A DNA stretch of 64,000 nucleotides from Ruegeria sp. HKCCD8929 (GTDB lineage Bacteria > Pseudomonadota > Alphaproteobacteria > Rhodobacterales > Rhodobacteraceae). Positions 28,761 to 39,485 of the stretch are shown one piece after another. Every line of letters begins with the position of its first letter. The stretch's first letter is position 1. The stretch lies in assembly GCF_013031405.1 (NCBI RefSeq), contig NZ_WPZY01000005.1, positions 248,001 to 312,000 of the forward strand, read 5' to 3'. The notes under the pieces were generated by a model, which worked only from the letters and a program-made list of their open reading frames with translations, was not told the DNA's origin and did not search any database. The position numbers were made by a program, and so were the translations under genes.

Positions 28761-29321
28761 GTGTCCGAACCAGCTTCGATTTCCGCAGGCATCGCCGAGC
28801 GCTATGCCACGGCGATCTTCGAGATCGCAAAAGACAACAATGACCTTGCGGGTCTGGAATCCGGCATCAATGATCTGGCAACCGCCCTGAGCGACAGCGA
28901 CGATCTGCGCGACCTGATCGCGTCTCCGCTGGTGTCCCGCTCGGAACAAGAAGCCGCAATCACCGCAGTTGCAGACAAGATGGGCCTGAGCGGCGTGCTG
29001 CGCAACTCGCTGGGCCTGATGGCGCAGAAACGCCGCCTGTTCGTGGTGCCGCAACTGGTGACCGTCCTGCGCGGCATGCTGGCGGACGAGCGCGGCGAAG
29101 TGACCGCCGATGTCGCCTCGGCCAAGGCGCTGACCAAGACCCAGATGGACAAATTGTCCAAGACGCTCAGCGAGCGCGTGGGCAAAACCGTGACTATCAA
29201 TGCGACCGTTGATGAAAGCCTCATCGGCGGTCTTGTCGTTAAAGTGGGCTCGAAGATGATCGACAGCTCGATCCGCTCCAAGCTCAACTCCCTCCAGAAT
29301 GCAATGAAAGAGGTCGGATAA
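28761..29321 (+). CDS. atpH: F1 ATP synthase subunit delta
   Basis: The 186-residue delta (OSCP) subunit joins the F1 head to the peripheral stalk. The N-terminal helical bundle (ASISAGIAERYATAIFEIAKDN) and the C-terminal GKTVTINATVDESLIGGLVVKVGSKMIDSSIRSKL signature are both present. I prefer GTG 28761 (SEPASISAG) with GGAAGG six bases upstream; GTG 28755 is two codons earlier. It is the first gene of atpHAGDC; F0 genes (atpIBEF) are absent, as is normal for alphaproteobacteria, where F0 is a separate operon. Confidence 0.96.
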   Translation: MSEPASISAGIAERYATAIFEIAKDNNDLAGLESGINDLATALSDSDDLRDLIASPLVSRSEQEAAITAVADKMGLSGVLRNSLGLMAQKRRLFVVPQLVTVLRGMLADERGEVTADVASAKALTKTQMDKLSKTLSERVGKTVTINATVDESLIGGLVVKVGSKMIDSSIRSKLNSLQNAMKEVG

Positions 29322-30860
29322 ATGGGTATCCAAGCTGCAGAGATTTCTGCAATCCTGAAGGACCAGATCAAGAATTTTGGTCAGGAAGCCGAAGTGGCCG
29401 AGATCGGCCGCGTGCTGAGCGTCGGCGACGGGATTGCCCGTGTGTATGGCCTCGACAACGTGCAGGCCGGTGAGATGGTCGAGTTTCCCGGTGGCATCAT
29501 GGGCATGGCGCTGAACCTGGAAAGCGACAACGTCGGCGTCGTGATCTTCGGCTCGGACCGGGACATCAAGGAAGGCGACACCGTCAAGCGCACCAACGCC
29601 ATCGTGGACGTGCCGATCGGGGACGAGCTGCTGGGCCGCGTTGTGGACGGTCTGGGCAACCCGATTGACGGCAAGGGCCCGATCAACGCCACCAAGCGCG
29701 GCGTGGCCGACGTCAAGGCGCCCGGCATCATCCCGCGTAAGTCGGTGCACGAGCCAATGGCGACCGGCCTGAAATCGGTTGACGCGATGATCCCGATTGG
29801 CCGTGGCCAGCGGGAACTGATCATTGGTGACCGTCAGACCGGCAAGACCGCCGTGGCGCTGGACACCATCCTGAACCAGAAATCGGTGAACGACGCAGCC
29901 GGCGACGACGAGTCGAAGAAACTCTACTGCGTCTATGTCGCCATCGGTCAGAAGCGTTCGACCGTGGCCCAGCTGGTGAAGAAGCTGGAAGAAAGCGGTG
30001 CCATCGATTACTCGATCGTCGTGGCCGCAACCGCGTCCGACCCGGCGCCGATGCAGTTCCTGGCGCCTTACTCCGCGACCGCGATGGCCGAATACTTCCG
30101 TGACAACGGCCGCCACGCGCTGATCATCTATGATGACCTGTCGAAACAGGCCGTGTCCTATCGTCAGATGTCGCTGCTGCTGCGCCGTCCGCCGGGGCGT
30201 GAAGCCTATCCGGGTGACGTTTTCTACCTCCACTCGCGCCTGCTGGAGCGTTCGGCGAAGCTGAACGAAGACTTTGGTGCCGGGTCGCTGACCGCTCTGC
30301 CGGTTATCGAAACCCAGGGTGGTGACGTGTCGGCCTTTATTCCGACCAACGTGATCTCGATCACCGACGGCCAGATCTTCCTGGAAACCGAGCTGTTCTA
30401 TCAGGGCATCCGCCCCGCCGTTAACACCGGTCTGTCGGTGAGCCGCGTGGGTTCGTCGGCTCAGACTGACTCGATGAAGTCGGTTGCCGGTCCGGTGAAA
30501 CTGGAACTGGCTCAGTACCGCGAAATGGCGGCCTTTGCGCAGTTCGGGTCCGACCTCGACGCCGCAACCCAGCAGCTGCTGAACCGTGGTGCGCGTCTGA
30601 CCGAGTTGATGAAACAGCCGCAGTATTCGCCGCTGACCAACGCGGAGATTGTCTGCGTGATCTTCGCGGGCACCAACGGCTACCTCGACAAGATCGACGT
30701 ATCGGAAGTGGGCCGCTACGAGGCCGGTCTGCTGGCGCATCTGCGCGGCAAGCACGCCGACCTGCTTCAGTGGATCACCGACGAAGATCCCAAGATCAAG
30801 GGTGAGGCATCCGACAAGCTCAAGGCAGCGATCGACGAATACGCCGCGACCTTCGCTTGA
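29322..30860 (+). CDS. atpA: F1 ATP synthase subunit alpha
   Basis: The 512-residue alpha subunit is the regulatory nucleotide-binding partner of beta in the F1 hexamer. It has the beta-barrel start ([27 protein letters not shown]), P-loop GDRQTGKTA (169-177), the [35 protein letters not shown] stretch with the alpha arginine finger region, and the helical C-terminus. It follows the atpH stop codon directly. Confidence 0.99.
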   Translation: MGIQAAEISAILKDQIKNFGQEAEVAEIGRVLSVGDGIARVYGLDNVQAGEMVEFPGGIMGMALNLESDNVGVVIFGSDRDIKEGDTVKRTNAIVDVPIGDELLGRVVDGLGNPIDGKGPINATKRGVADVKAPGIIPRKSVHEPMATGLKSVDAMIPIGRGQRELIIGDRQTGKTAVALDTILNQKSVNDAAGDDESKKLYCVYVAIGQKRSTVAQLVKKLEESGAIDYSIVVAATASDPAPMQFLAPYSATAMAEYFRDNGRHALIIYDDLSKQAVSYRQMSLLLRRPPGREAYPGDVFYLHSRLLERSAKLNEDFGAGSLTALPVIETQGGDVSAFIPTNVISITDGQIFLETELFYQGIRPAVNTGLSVSRVGSSAQTDSMKSVAGPVKLELAQYREMAAFAQFGSDLDAATQQLLNRGARLTELMKQPQYSPLTNAEIVCVIFAGTNGYLDKIDVSEVGRYEAGLLAHLRGKHADLLQWITDEDPKIKGEASDKLKAAIDEYAATFA

Positions 30861-30872
30861 TAGGAGGTTCTG

Positions 30873-31748
30873 ATGCCTAGTCTGAAGGACCTTAAAAACA
30901 GAATCGAGTCGGTCAAATCGACCCGCAAGATCACCAAGGCCATGCAGATGGTCGCGGCCGCGAAACTGCGCCGCGCCCAGGAATCTGCCGAAGCCTCGCG
31001 CCCCTACGCCGAGCGGTTCAATGCCGTGATGGCGGGGCTGGCGGCCTCGGTCGGGGACAGCGACAGCGCCCCCAAGCTGCTTCGGGGCACCGGCAGCGAT
31101 GATGTCCATCTGCTGGTCGTGATGACAGCCGAACGCGGTCTCTGCGGCGGCTTCAACTCGAACATCGCCAAGCTGGCCCGTGCCCGCGCGGACGAGCTGC
31201 GGGCCAAGGGCAAGACGGTCAAGATCCTGACCGTCGGCAAAAAGGGCCGCGACGCGCTCAAGCGGGAATACAGCGATCTGTTCGTGGGTCATGTCGACCT
31301 GAGCGAGGTCAAGCGCATCGGCTATGCCAACGCGCAGGATATCGCCAAGGACGTGCTGACCCGGTTCGACGGGGCCGAGTTCGACGTTGCCACGATCTTC
31401 TACGCGAAGTTCGTCAACGTGGTGACCCAGATCCCGACGGCCCAGCAGGTCATCCCGGCCTCGTTCGAGGATGTCGAGGTGGAAACCGGGGGCGCGGTCT
31501 ATGACTACGAGCCCGGCGAGGAACGGATTCTGGCCGACCTACTGCCCCGCGGTGTGGCGACCCAGATCTTCTCGGCCCTGCTGGAGAATGGCGCATCCGA
31601 ACAGGGTGCCCGGATGAGCGCGATGGACAACGCGACCCGCAACGCGGGCGAGATGATCGACAAGCTGACCATCCAGTTCAACCGTTCGCGCCAGGCCGTG
31701 ATCACCAACGAGCTGATTGAAATTATTTCCGGCGCCGAAGCGCTGTAA
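30873..31748 (+). CDS. atpG: F1 ATP synthase subunit gamma
   Basis: The 291-residue gamma subunit is the rotating central shaft. N-terminal helix ([34 protein letters not shown]), the Rossmann-like middle ([22 protein letters not shown]) and the C-terminal helix ending [19 protein letters not shown] are all canonical. It is in the atp operon 12 bases after atpA with an AGGAGG ribosome site. Confidence 0.98.
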   Translation: MPSLKDLKNRIESVKSTRKITKAMQMVAAAKLRRAQESAEASRPYAERFNAVMAGLAASVGDSDSAPKLLRGTGSDDVHLLVVMTAERGLCGGFNSNIAKLARARADELRAKGKTVKILTVGKKGRDALKREYSDLFVGHVDLSEVKRIGYANAQDIAKDVLTRFDGAEFDVATIFYAKFVNVVTQIPTAQQVIPASFEDVEVETGGAVYDYEPGEERILADLLPRGVATQIFSALLENGASEQGARMSAMDNATRNAGEMIDKLTIQFNRSRQAVITNELIEIISGAEAL

Positions 31749-33191
<1,443 letters not shown>

Positions 33192-33203
33192 GGAGTAACC
33201 CTG

Positions 33204-33614
33204 ATGGCAAACACGATGCAATTCGACCTCGTCAGCCCGGAGCGGAGCCTTGCTTCGCTGCAGGCCAGCGCGGTCCAGATTCCCGGCGCGGACGGGGACA
33301 TGACGGCAATGCCCGATCATGCCCCCACCATCACCACGCTGCGCCCGGGTATCCTCAAGGTCGAGGCCCCCGAAGGTTCCAGCGAATATCTGGTGACCGG
33401 CGGGTTTGCCCAGATCAACGGGGACGGGCTGTCGGTGCTGGCCGAAAAGGCCATCCCGGTGACCGAAGTGACCCGCGCACAGCTGGACGAGCTGATCGCC
33501 GAGGCGCGCGCCTCGCATGAGGCCGCCAAGGAACAGCAGGAAACCAATCTGGTGGATGATGCCGCCAAGCTGCTGGCCGATATGGAAGCCCTGGGCACCC
33601 ATATGAGCCTCTGA
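33204..33614 (+). CDS. atpC: F1 ATP synthase subunit epsilon
   Basis: The 136-residue epsilon subunit couples gamma to the c-ring and can inhibit hydrolysis. The N-terminal beta sandwich ([57 protein letters not shown]) is complete; the C-terminal helical hairpin is shorter than in E. coli ([40 protein letters not shown]). It is the last gene of the operon, followed by a strong terminator. Confidence 0.97.
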   Translation: MANTMQFDLVSPERSLASLQASAVQIPGADGDMTAMPDHAPTITTLRPGILKVEAPEGSSEYLVTGGFAQINGDGLSVLAEKAIPVTEVTRAQLDELIAEARASHEAAKEQQETNLVDDAAKLLADMEALGTHMSL

Positions 33615-33642
33615 GCGGTTCCTTGCGCCCGAATTAGTGAAC

Positions 33643-33675
33643 CGGCCTCGCCCCAGGCGAGGCCGTTTTTTTTTT
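33643..33675 (+). terminator. Intrinsic terminator of the atp operon
   Basis: CGGCCTCGCC (33643-33652), loop CCA and GGCGAGGCCG (33656-33665) form a perfect 10-bp stem followed by ten consecutive T residues. Confidence 0.95.
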
Positions 33676-33736
33676 GTGCTGCCTTTTCAATCCCGTCACA
33701 GTAAGGTGCGGAAATTAAAGAACAAGCGATGATGGT

Positions 33737-34087
33737 ATGAGGCTATTCCAATCCCACCCCATCGGAATTGATCAGGGCGAAGAGGTTCTGTTCTCGGACT
33801 TCGCGGATGGCGGCGAGATGTGGACCGGCAAGGGCCCGCGCGAGCGGCGCTGCCGGATCGGGTTCAGCTCGGCCTTCCGGACCCCGCCGGTTGTCCAGAT
33901 CGGTGTGGCGCTGTGGGACGTGGACACAAGCTCGGCCCTGCGGGCCGAGGTGCGGGCCGAAGAGATCACCTGCGACGGGTTCGATGCCGTGTTTCGCACC
34001 TGGTCCGATACGCTTGTCGCCCGCATTCGTGTGTCATGGCTGGCCATCGGGGAGGTGGCGCATCCAGATGACTGGGTCATCATGTAG
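33737..34087 (+). CDS. H-type lectin domain protein
   Basis: The 116-residue protein is a single H-type lectin domain: GEMWTGKGPRERRCRIGFSSAFRTPPVVQIGVALWDVD followed by VRAEEITCDGFDAVFRTWSDTLVARIRVSWLAIG, the characteristic F-x-x-PP-V and TW-D-T-x-x-x-W-L-A-IG pattern. The fold binds carbohydrate, classically N-acetylgalactosamine in animal proteins. No signal peptide is visible, so it may be cytosolic or released by other means. It is monocistronic between the atp terminator and a bidirectional terminator. Confidence 0.85.
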   Translation: MRLFQSHPIGIDQGEEVLFSDFADGGEMWTGKGPRERRCRIGFSSAFRTPPVVQIGVALWDVDTSSALRAEVRAEEITCDGFDAVFRTWSDTLVARIRVSWLAIGEVAHPDDWVIM

Positions 34088-34110
34088 GAACGCCGTATCT
34101 TTACCTCACA

Positions 34111-34146
34111 AAAAAGCAGCCCTCGAAAACCGAAGGCTGCCTTTTG
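34111..34146. terminator. Bidirectional terminator between the H-lectin and sat/cysC genes
   Basis: AAAAAGCAGCC ... GGCTGCCTTTT: a 6-bp GCAGCC/GGCTGC stem, one mismatch, then TCG/CGA around an AAAAC loop, with an A-run on the left and a T-run on the right, so that both converging transcripts see a U-tract. Confidence 0.85.
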
Positions 34147-34167
34147 TTTCTGCATGGTGCCCGGGGA

Positions 34168-35886
34168 TCAGTGCCCGGCGATCAGACCCATGCTTTCGAG
34201 TTTGAGCAGCACCTGATGGGCGCAGTTGTCGACGTCAACATTCTCGGTCTCGACGCGCAGTTCGGGATTCACCGGCACATCGTAAGGGTCTGAAATACCG
34301 GTGAATTCCTTGATCTTTCCCTCACGCGCCAGCTTGTAGAGCCCCTTGCGGTCGCGGCGCTCGCATTCCTCGATGCTGGTTGCCACATGGACCTCGCAGA
34401 AGGCGCCGAAGGTCTCGATCTCTTCGCGCACCGCGCGGCGGGTCGTGGCATAGGGCGCGATGGGCGCGCAGATGGCGATGCCGCCGTTCTTGGTAATCTC
34501 GGACGCCACATAGCCGATGCGGCGGATGTTCAGGTCGCGGTGTTCTTTCGAGAAGCCAAGTTCGGACGACAGGTTCTTACGCACGATATCGCCGTCCAGC
34601 AGCGTCACCGGGCGGTCGCCGGTTTCCATCAGCTTGACCATCAGCGCGTTGGCGATGGTGGATTTGCCGGAACCCGAGAAGCCGGTGAAGAACACGGTGA
34701 AGCCCTGCTGCGAGCGTGGCGGGAAGCGGTTGCGCAGCTCCTGCACCACTTCGGGGAACGAGAACCATTCGGGGATCTCCAGCCCCTCGCGCAGACGGCG
34801 GCGCAGTTCGGTGCCCGAGATATTCAGGATGGTGACATTATCCTTGTCCTTGATCTCGTCATTGGGCTCGTACTGGGCGCGCTCTTGCACATAGACCATG
34901 TGTTTGAAATCGACCATCTCGATGCCGATCTCGTCCTGGTATTTGCGAAACAGGTCCTGTGCGTCGTAGGGGCCGTAGAAATCTTCACCTGCCGTGTTCT
35001 TGCCGGGGCCTGCATGGTCGCGGCCGACGATGAAATGGGTACAGCCGTGATTCTTGCGGATCAGGCCGTGCCAGACCGCCTCGCGCGGGCCTGCCATGCG
35101 CATGGCGAGATTCAGCAGCGACATCGAGGTGGTCGAGGCCGGGTACTTGTCCAGCACTGCCTCGTAGCAGCGCACGCGGGTGAAGTGATCGACATCGCCC
35201 GGTTTGGTCAAGCCGACGACCGGGTGGATCAGCAGGTTGGCCTGCGCTTCCTTGGCGGCGCGGAAGGTCAGTTCCTGATGCGCCCGGTGCAACGGGTTGC
35301 GGGTCTGGAAGGCGACGATGCGGCGCCAGCCCACCTTGCGGAAATAGGCGCGCAACTCGTTCGGGGTGTCGCGGCGGGCCTTGAAGTCATAATGCACGGG
35401 CGGCTGAATGCCGACGATGGGACCGCCCAGATAGATCTCGCCGGCCACGTTGTGCAGATAGTTCACCGCCGGGTGCGCTGTGTCGTCGGCGCCAAAGACC
35501 TTTTCCGCCTCGTTGGCCTTGTCCGGCGTCCAGCGGTCGGTCACGGTCATGGTGGCGAGGATCACGCCCTCCTGATCGCGCAGGGCAATGTCCTGACCCA
35601 GTTCGATTTTCTCGGCGAACTCCTCGCTGACATCCAGAGTGATGGGCATCGGCCAGAGGGTACCGTCGGCCAGCCGCATGTCTTCGACCACGCCGTGGTA
35701 GTCCTCTTCGGACAGGAACCCCTTGAGCGGGCTGAAGCCGCCATTCATCAGCAGTTCCAGGTCGCAAATCTGGCGCGGGGTCAGATCGTGGCTGATCAGA
35801 TCGGCGGCTTCGACCTTAAGCTTCTGGGCGGAATCGTAGGAAACGTAGAGTTCGGGAATCGGGGCAAGATTGCTCAACATCGTCAT
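34168..35886 (-). CDS. sat: Bifunctional sulfate adenylyltransferase / adenylylsulfate kinase
   Basis: This 572-residue fusion activates sulfate: ATP sulfurylase makes APS, and the APS-kinase part makes PAPS. The order is an N-terminal PUA-like domain (about 1-165), the ATP-sulfurylase core with FQTRNPLHRAHQELTFRAA (about 200) and VGRDHAGPGKN, and the C-terminal kinase with P-loop FFTGFSGSGKSTIANALM (about 385-402), LLDGDIVRKNLSSELGFSKEHRDLNIRRIGYV, and AREGKIKEFTGISDPYDVP. Unlike the fungal protein, the kinase looks catalytically complete. ATG 35886 (MTMLSNLAPIPE) is chosen; ATG 35880 is two codons in. It is monocistronic, ending at the bidirectional terminator. Confidence 0.96.
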   Translation of the reverse strand: MTMLSNLAPIPELYVSYDSAQKLKVEAADLISHDLTPRQICDLELLMNGGFSPLKGFLSEEDYHGVVEDMRLADGTLWPMPITLDVSEEFAEKIELGQDIALRDQEGVILATMTVTDRWTPDKANEAEKVFGADDTAHPAVNYLHNVAGEIYLGGPIVGIQPPVHYDFKARRDTPNELRAYFRKVGWRRIVAFQTRNPLHRAHQELTFRAAKEAQANLLIHPVVGLTKPGDVDHFTRVRCYEAVLDKYPASTTSMSLLNLAMRMAGPREAVWHGLIRKNHGCTHFIVGRDHAGPGKNTAGEDFYGPYDAQDLFRKYQDEIGIEMVDFKHMVYVQERAQYEPNDEIKDKDNVTILNISGTELRRRLREGLEIPEWFSFPEVVQELRNRFPPRSQQGFTVFFTGFSGSGKSTIANALMVKLMETGDRPVTLLDGDIVRKNLSSELGFSKEHRDLNIRRIGYVASEITKNGGIAICAPIAPYATTRRAVREEIETFGAFCEVHVATSIEECERRDRKGLYKLAREGKIKEFTGISDPYDVPVNPELRVETENVDVDNCAHQVLLKLESMGLIAGH

Positions 35887-36097
35887 TCGAATACTCGTGT
35901 TGCTTTGCTTGAAAATCCGTAGTGTCCGGGGTGTTTTGTGGGGCTTTAGCCATGTCGGCAAGGGGAAGTCCAGCCGGGTTGTGTCAACTAAGGACGTTTT
36001 GGGCGGATTTTGCGCAGAATGGGAGGAAGTTCGGGCTTTTCCGCAACGGATAAACCGATCATTCGCGATCCGGGGCGATCAGGCCGGGCTTGCGGAA

Positions 36098-37777
36098 TTA
36101 TTGTTCCGACAGGTCGATCTGCATTTCCAGCTCCGAGGCCTGAGCGACCGGCAGGGCGAACACCGGTTCGGAAACCCCGCGCAGCTGGAATTCGCGTAGG
36201 GGCAGATCGGCGGTTTCGGTCTCCATCGCCTCCAGAACCTGGGTCGAGACCAGCAGCTCGACACCCAGTTCCTTGGTCTGGCCTTCCAGCCGACTGGCGG
36301 CGTTGACCGTGTCGCCGATGATGGTGCGTGGCGCGTGGCCGGCCGCGCCGATCTCACCCAGAACCAGATTGCCCAGATGCAAGCCCATGCCGATGCGAAT
36401 CTCGGGTGCGTGTTCGGTGGCGAGCCGTTCGTTGAACCGTTCCAGCGCGCGCCCGACCTCACGTGCGGCGTGCAGCCCGGCGCGGGCTGAGCTTGCGGCA
36501 TCACGGGTCTCGAACACCGCCAGCAATCCGTCGCCCAGATATTTGTCTACCGTCCCCCCCGAACTGGTGATAGCGGGCACGATCTCATCAAAGAAGCGGT
36601 TCAGCAGAAAGACCACGTCGTAGGGTAGCTGCCCGGTAGTGCGGGCGGTAAAGCCGCGCATGTCCAGAAACAGGATGGCCAACTGTCGCTCTTGGCCCTG
36701 GCTGGCATGGGCGCGGTTGCGCCCGCCCTCGGGGCGGAAGACGCGGAACACGGTGGCGGGATGGGTGGGGCGGATCTGGCAGGCCAGCCGCGTGTTGGGC
36801 GGGGCGTTTACGGCGGCGAGGCTGCGCGCCTCGGTCTCGCTGGGCGGGTGCAGCAACTCGCCGCCTTCCTCGACCACCACCCGGCAGGTGGTACAGCGCC
36901 CCTTGCCGCCGCAGAGCGCGGCATGTGCGATCCCGTTGGCCTGCGACATCTCCAAGAGGGTCATGCCCTTCTCGGCGGTGATATCGGGGCCGTAGATATA
37001 GCTGATGCGCACCGCATGGCGCCGCCGCATGATCTTGCGGCCCAGATAGACCGCAGCCGTCAACGCCAGTGCCCCCCAGAACACCATTCGGCCGTAGCTG
37101 GTGACGGAAATCAGGTGCTGAAATGCGTCGCCGCTGGGCCAGTTGAAATAAGCCACATAGTCTTCGCGCAACCCGTCATCGGCAAAGGCGTCCCACATCC
37201 GTCGCCCTTCGGTCAGCAGCCCGGCAAAGGCAAATCCAGGGATCAGCACGGCCACACCGATAAGATAGGGAATGCTGGCGCGCCACCATCGCGTCAGGCG
37301 GAGCCAGAAGTGCAGGCCGATGCAGCCATGTATCCAGACAATCAGCAGCAGCAGGCTCTGCCACCAGAGCACCGGGTACGGCCACATCAGGACGATGAGA
37401 TAGCCCATCTCGTCATTGACGTCGTAGATTTCATGCGCGTAGCGGGTCTGGACGACATGAGCGATCAGTTGCAGCGGGATCAGCAGGCCCAGCGTCACCT
37501 GCAGCGCCTCGCTGAATTTCAGACGCAGGGTGCGCCGTTTTGCCAGCGAGGTCAGCGCCAACCCGGCATGGATCAGCAGCGCTGCATAGAGCAGCACGCT
37601 GCCCGCCAGGCTGCGGGTGATGACCTGCCGCCCGTCCTGCATCGCGTTCATCCACTCAAAGTCGAGCAGGCCCAGACCGATGTTGAAAAAGTGGGAAAAG
37701 GCATAGGTGAACAGGATCAGCCCGGTTGCGATCCTCAGACGTGTTGTCCAGCTTCCCCGCCAGAGTGCGCTGGCCAA
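36098..37777 (-). CDS. Class III adenylate cyclase with 6TM heme-type anchor and [2Fe-2S] ferredoxin domain
   Basis: The 559-residue protein has three parts. Residues 1-250 hold six hydrophobic helices with membrane histidines (H29, H70, H107, H150, H156), similar to the SdhC/FrdC-like heme-b anchors of some cyclases. Residues 255-350 are a plant-type ferredoxin domain with Cys289, Cys295, Cys298 and Cys333 as cluster ligands (CGGKGRCTTC ... ACQ). Residues 365-559 are the class III catalytic domain: metal Asp372 (LFLDMRGFT) and Asp416 (LGDG), adenine-selecting Lys412 and Asp489, transition-state Asn492 and Arg496 (VNAASR), so ATP rather than GTP should be the substrate. It is likely a membrane redox sensor making cAMP. 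It stands alone, with sat/cysC downstream. Confidence 0.92.
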   Translation of the reverse strand: MASALWRGSWTTRLRIATGLILFTYAFSHFFNIGLGLLDFEWMNAMQDGRQVITRSLAGSVLLYAALLIHAGLALTSLAKRRTLRLKFSEALQVTLGLLIPLQLIAHVVQTRYAHEIYDVNDEMGYLIVLMWPYPVLWWQSLLLLIVWIHGCIGLHFWLRLTRWWRASIPYLIGVAVLIPGFAFAGLLTEGRRMWDAFADDGLREDYVAYFNWPSGDAFQHLISVTSYGRMVFWGALALTAAVYLGRKIMRRRHAVRISYIYGPDITAEKGMTLLEMSQANGIAHAALCGGKGRCTTCRVVVEEGGELLHPPSETEARSLAAVNAPPNTRLACQIRPTHPATVFRVFRPEGGRNRAHASQGQERQLAILFLDMRGFTARTTGQLPYDVVFLLNRFFDEIVPAITSSGGTVDKYLGDGLLAVFETRDAASSARAGLHAAREVGRALERFNERLATEHAPEIRIGMGLHLGNLVLGEIGAAGHAPRTIIGDTVNAASRLEGQTKELGVELLVSTQVLEAMETETADLPLREFQLRGVSEPVFALPVAQASELEMQIDLSEQ

Positions 37778-37847
37778 AGACTCCTCCGGTTTTCTGTTCG
37801 CTGGATCTGAGTGTGCGGGGCCGTGCAGGGCAGGTCAAGACGGGGTT

Positions 37848-38303
37848 TCATGACCCCGGGGGCCAGGGTGCAGCCGCGCCTGCTGGGCGGATCAGATCGG
37901 CGGCACAGTCAAACAGCACCAGATGGCTGAGCTCCGGGCGCGAGCGTGACGAATAGAGCAAGCCCTGCGCGCCCTCCCGCCGTGCCTGATCGGAATAGGC
38001 CCAGGTGGGCGAGGGCGCTCCTGCGGCGTGCAGATCCTGCCAGATGACCGACACCTCAGGGCGGCCCCGTAGATCGGCCAGCCTGGCATTGGTCACTTGC
38101 AAGGGAAGGATAACGCGCGGCGGATCGTCCGCACCCACATAGCGCCGGATCGCAACGCCTGCACCCTCGGGTGTCAGTGAGGCATAGAGTGCGGTCTGGC
38201 CGGAATGGTGAAAGCGGCCTTCGGGGGCACGGGCAGGGGATAAAGGCCGATCCGCCCGCGCCTGATACAGAATTCTCCAGACGATGCCGGAGAATGTCAG
38301 CAC
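37848..38303 (-). CDS. RES-domain protein (NAD+ phosphorylase/ADP-ribosyltransferase fold)
   Basis: The 151-residue protein has the RES pattern: an N-terminal VWRILYQARADRPLS with the conserved Arg10, GRFHHSGQTALYASLTPEGAGVAI with the conserved aromatic and glutamate, and the C-terminal GLLYSSRSRPELSHLVLF with the conserved serine. RES proteins such as ParT and MbcT degrade or modify with NAD+ and are normally paired with an Xre/DUF2384 antitoxin upstream. None is present: trxB lies two bases upstream on the same strand. ATG 38303 is the only clear start. Either this is a non-toxic housekeeping RES protein or the antitoxin is elsewhere. Confidence 0.75.
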   Translation of the reverse strand: MLTFSGIVWRILYQARADRPLSPARAPEGRFHHSGQTALYASLTPEGAGVAIRRYVGADDPPRVILPLQVTNARLADLRGRPEVSVIWQDLHAAGAPSPTWAYSDQARREGAQGLLYSSRSRPELSHLVLFDCAADLIRPAGAAAPWPPGS

Positions 38304-38305
38304 GC

Positions 38306-39247
38306 CTATTCCTGTTCCGCTAGGAACCGTTCGGCATCCAGCGCCGCCATGCAGCCCATGCCCGCGCTGGTGACCGCCTGACGGTAGACGTGATCGGTCA
38401 GGTCGCCGGCGGCAAATACGCCCGGCACCGAGGTCTCGGTCGTGCCCGGCTTGGTCACCACATAGCCGCCCATATGAGTGTCGAGCGAGTCCTTGACCAA
38501 CTCGTTCGCCGGCGCATGGCCGATGGCGACAAAGACACCCTTGCAGGGGATTTCGGTGATCTCACCAGTCTTGACATGCTTGACCCGCACACCCTCGACG
38601 CCCAGCGGCGCGTCGGTGCCGATCACCTCGTCCAGCTCATGGAACCAGAGCGGCTCGATCTTTTCGTTCTTGAACAGGCGATCCTGCAGGATCTTCTCGG
38701 CCCGCAACTCGTCGCGGCGGTGGACCAGAGTGACCTTGCTGGCGAAGTTGGTCAGAAACAGCGCCTCTTCCACGGCGGTGTTGCCGCCGCCGATCACCAC
38801 GATCTCTTGCCCGCGATAGAAGAACCCGTCGCAGGTGGCGCAGGCCGAGACGCCGAAGCCCTTGAATTTCTCCTCCGACGGGAGACCCAGCCACTTCGCC
38901 CGCGCGCCGGTCGCAAGGATCACCGCGTCAGCGGTGTAGGTAGTGCCGTTGTCGCCGCGCGCGGTGAAGGGCCGTTTCGACACGTCCAGATCGGTGATGA
39001 TGTCGCCCACCACGTCACAGCCCATGGCGCTGGCGTGTTCCTGCATCTTGATCATCAGATCGGGGCCCTGCACCTCGGTAAAGCCCGGATAGTTCTCGAC
39101 ATCGGTGGTGGTGGTCAGTTGACCGCCCGGCTCGATCCCCTGCACCAGCACCGGCTCAAGCATGGCGCGGCTGGCATAGACGCCTGCGGTATAACCCGCG
39201 GGGCCCGACCCGATGATCAGAACCCGGGTGTGACGTGTCTCGGCCAT
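38306..39247 (-). CDS. trxB: Thioredoxin-disulfide reductase
   Basis: The 313-residue flavoenzyme passes electrons from NADPH to thioredoxin. FAD motif LIIGSGPAGYTAGVYASRA, the TTTTDVENYPGF segment, the redox-active CATC (in GVSACATCDGFFYRG, about 135-138), NADPH motif VVIGGGNTAVEEALFL with HRRDELRAEKI, and the C-terminal GVFAAGDLTDHVYRQAVTSAGMGCMAALDAE are all present. ATG 39247 has GGGGG 4 bases upstream. It is divergent from the Lrp-type regulator and followed after two bases by the RES gene. Confidence 0.97.
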   Translation of the reverse strand: MAETRHTRVLIIGSGPAGYTAGVYASRAMLEPVLVQGIEPGGQLTTTTDVENYPGFTEVQGPDLMIKMQEHASAMGCDVVGDIITDLDVSKRPFTARGDNGTTYTADAVILATGARAKWLGLPSEEKFKGFGVSACATCDGFFYRGQEIVVIGGGNTAVEEALFLTNFASKVTLVHRRDELRAEKILQDRLFKNEKIEPLWFHELDEVIGTDAPLGVEGVRVKHVKTGEITEIPCKGVFVAIGHAPANELVKDSLDTHMGGYVVTKPGTTETSVPGVFAAGDLTDHVYRQAVTSAGMGCMAALDAERFLAEQE

Positions 39248-39408
39248 GGTACCCCCAATTTTTCTGGCACATCTTCTGCATCGGCGGGTTTGCCGCCTTC
39301 GGGGCATGGATATAACGACGGCAGCCCCGGGCTTAAACCCCCCAAGATCACATCTGTGCGTGTCTCAGTTTGAGGCGGGTTGTTCGGTAAAGGAGCATCC
39401 GGAATGAA

Positions 39409-39462
39409 CAATATTGCTCGGGTGCGAAACATTATTGCGCCTCACCGGGGGGCTGCTATAAG
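39409..39462 (+). promoter_or_regulatory. Promoter of the Lrp-type gene with a direct repeat
   Basis: TTGCGC (39435-39440), 16 bases and TATAAG (39457-39462) form the promoter. A direct repeat CA-A/T-TATTGC at 39409-39417 and 39430-39438, spaced 21 bases (two helical turns), overlaps the -35 element and is a candidate binding site for the regulator. Confidence 0.5.
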
Positions 39463-39485
39463 AACCGGAAAAATGGGAGCAATTC

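Noticed and set aside
28701..31292. Very long open frame on the minus strand opposite atpHA
   Set aside because: It mirrors atpA/atpG codon structure in high-GC DNA, has no ribosome site and no protein-like motifs; the plus strand is plainly the F1 operon.
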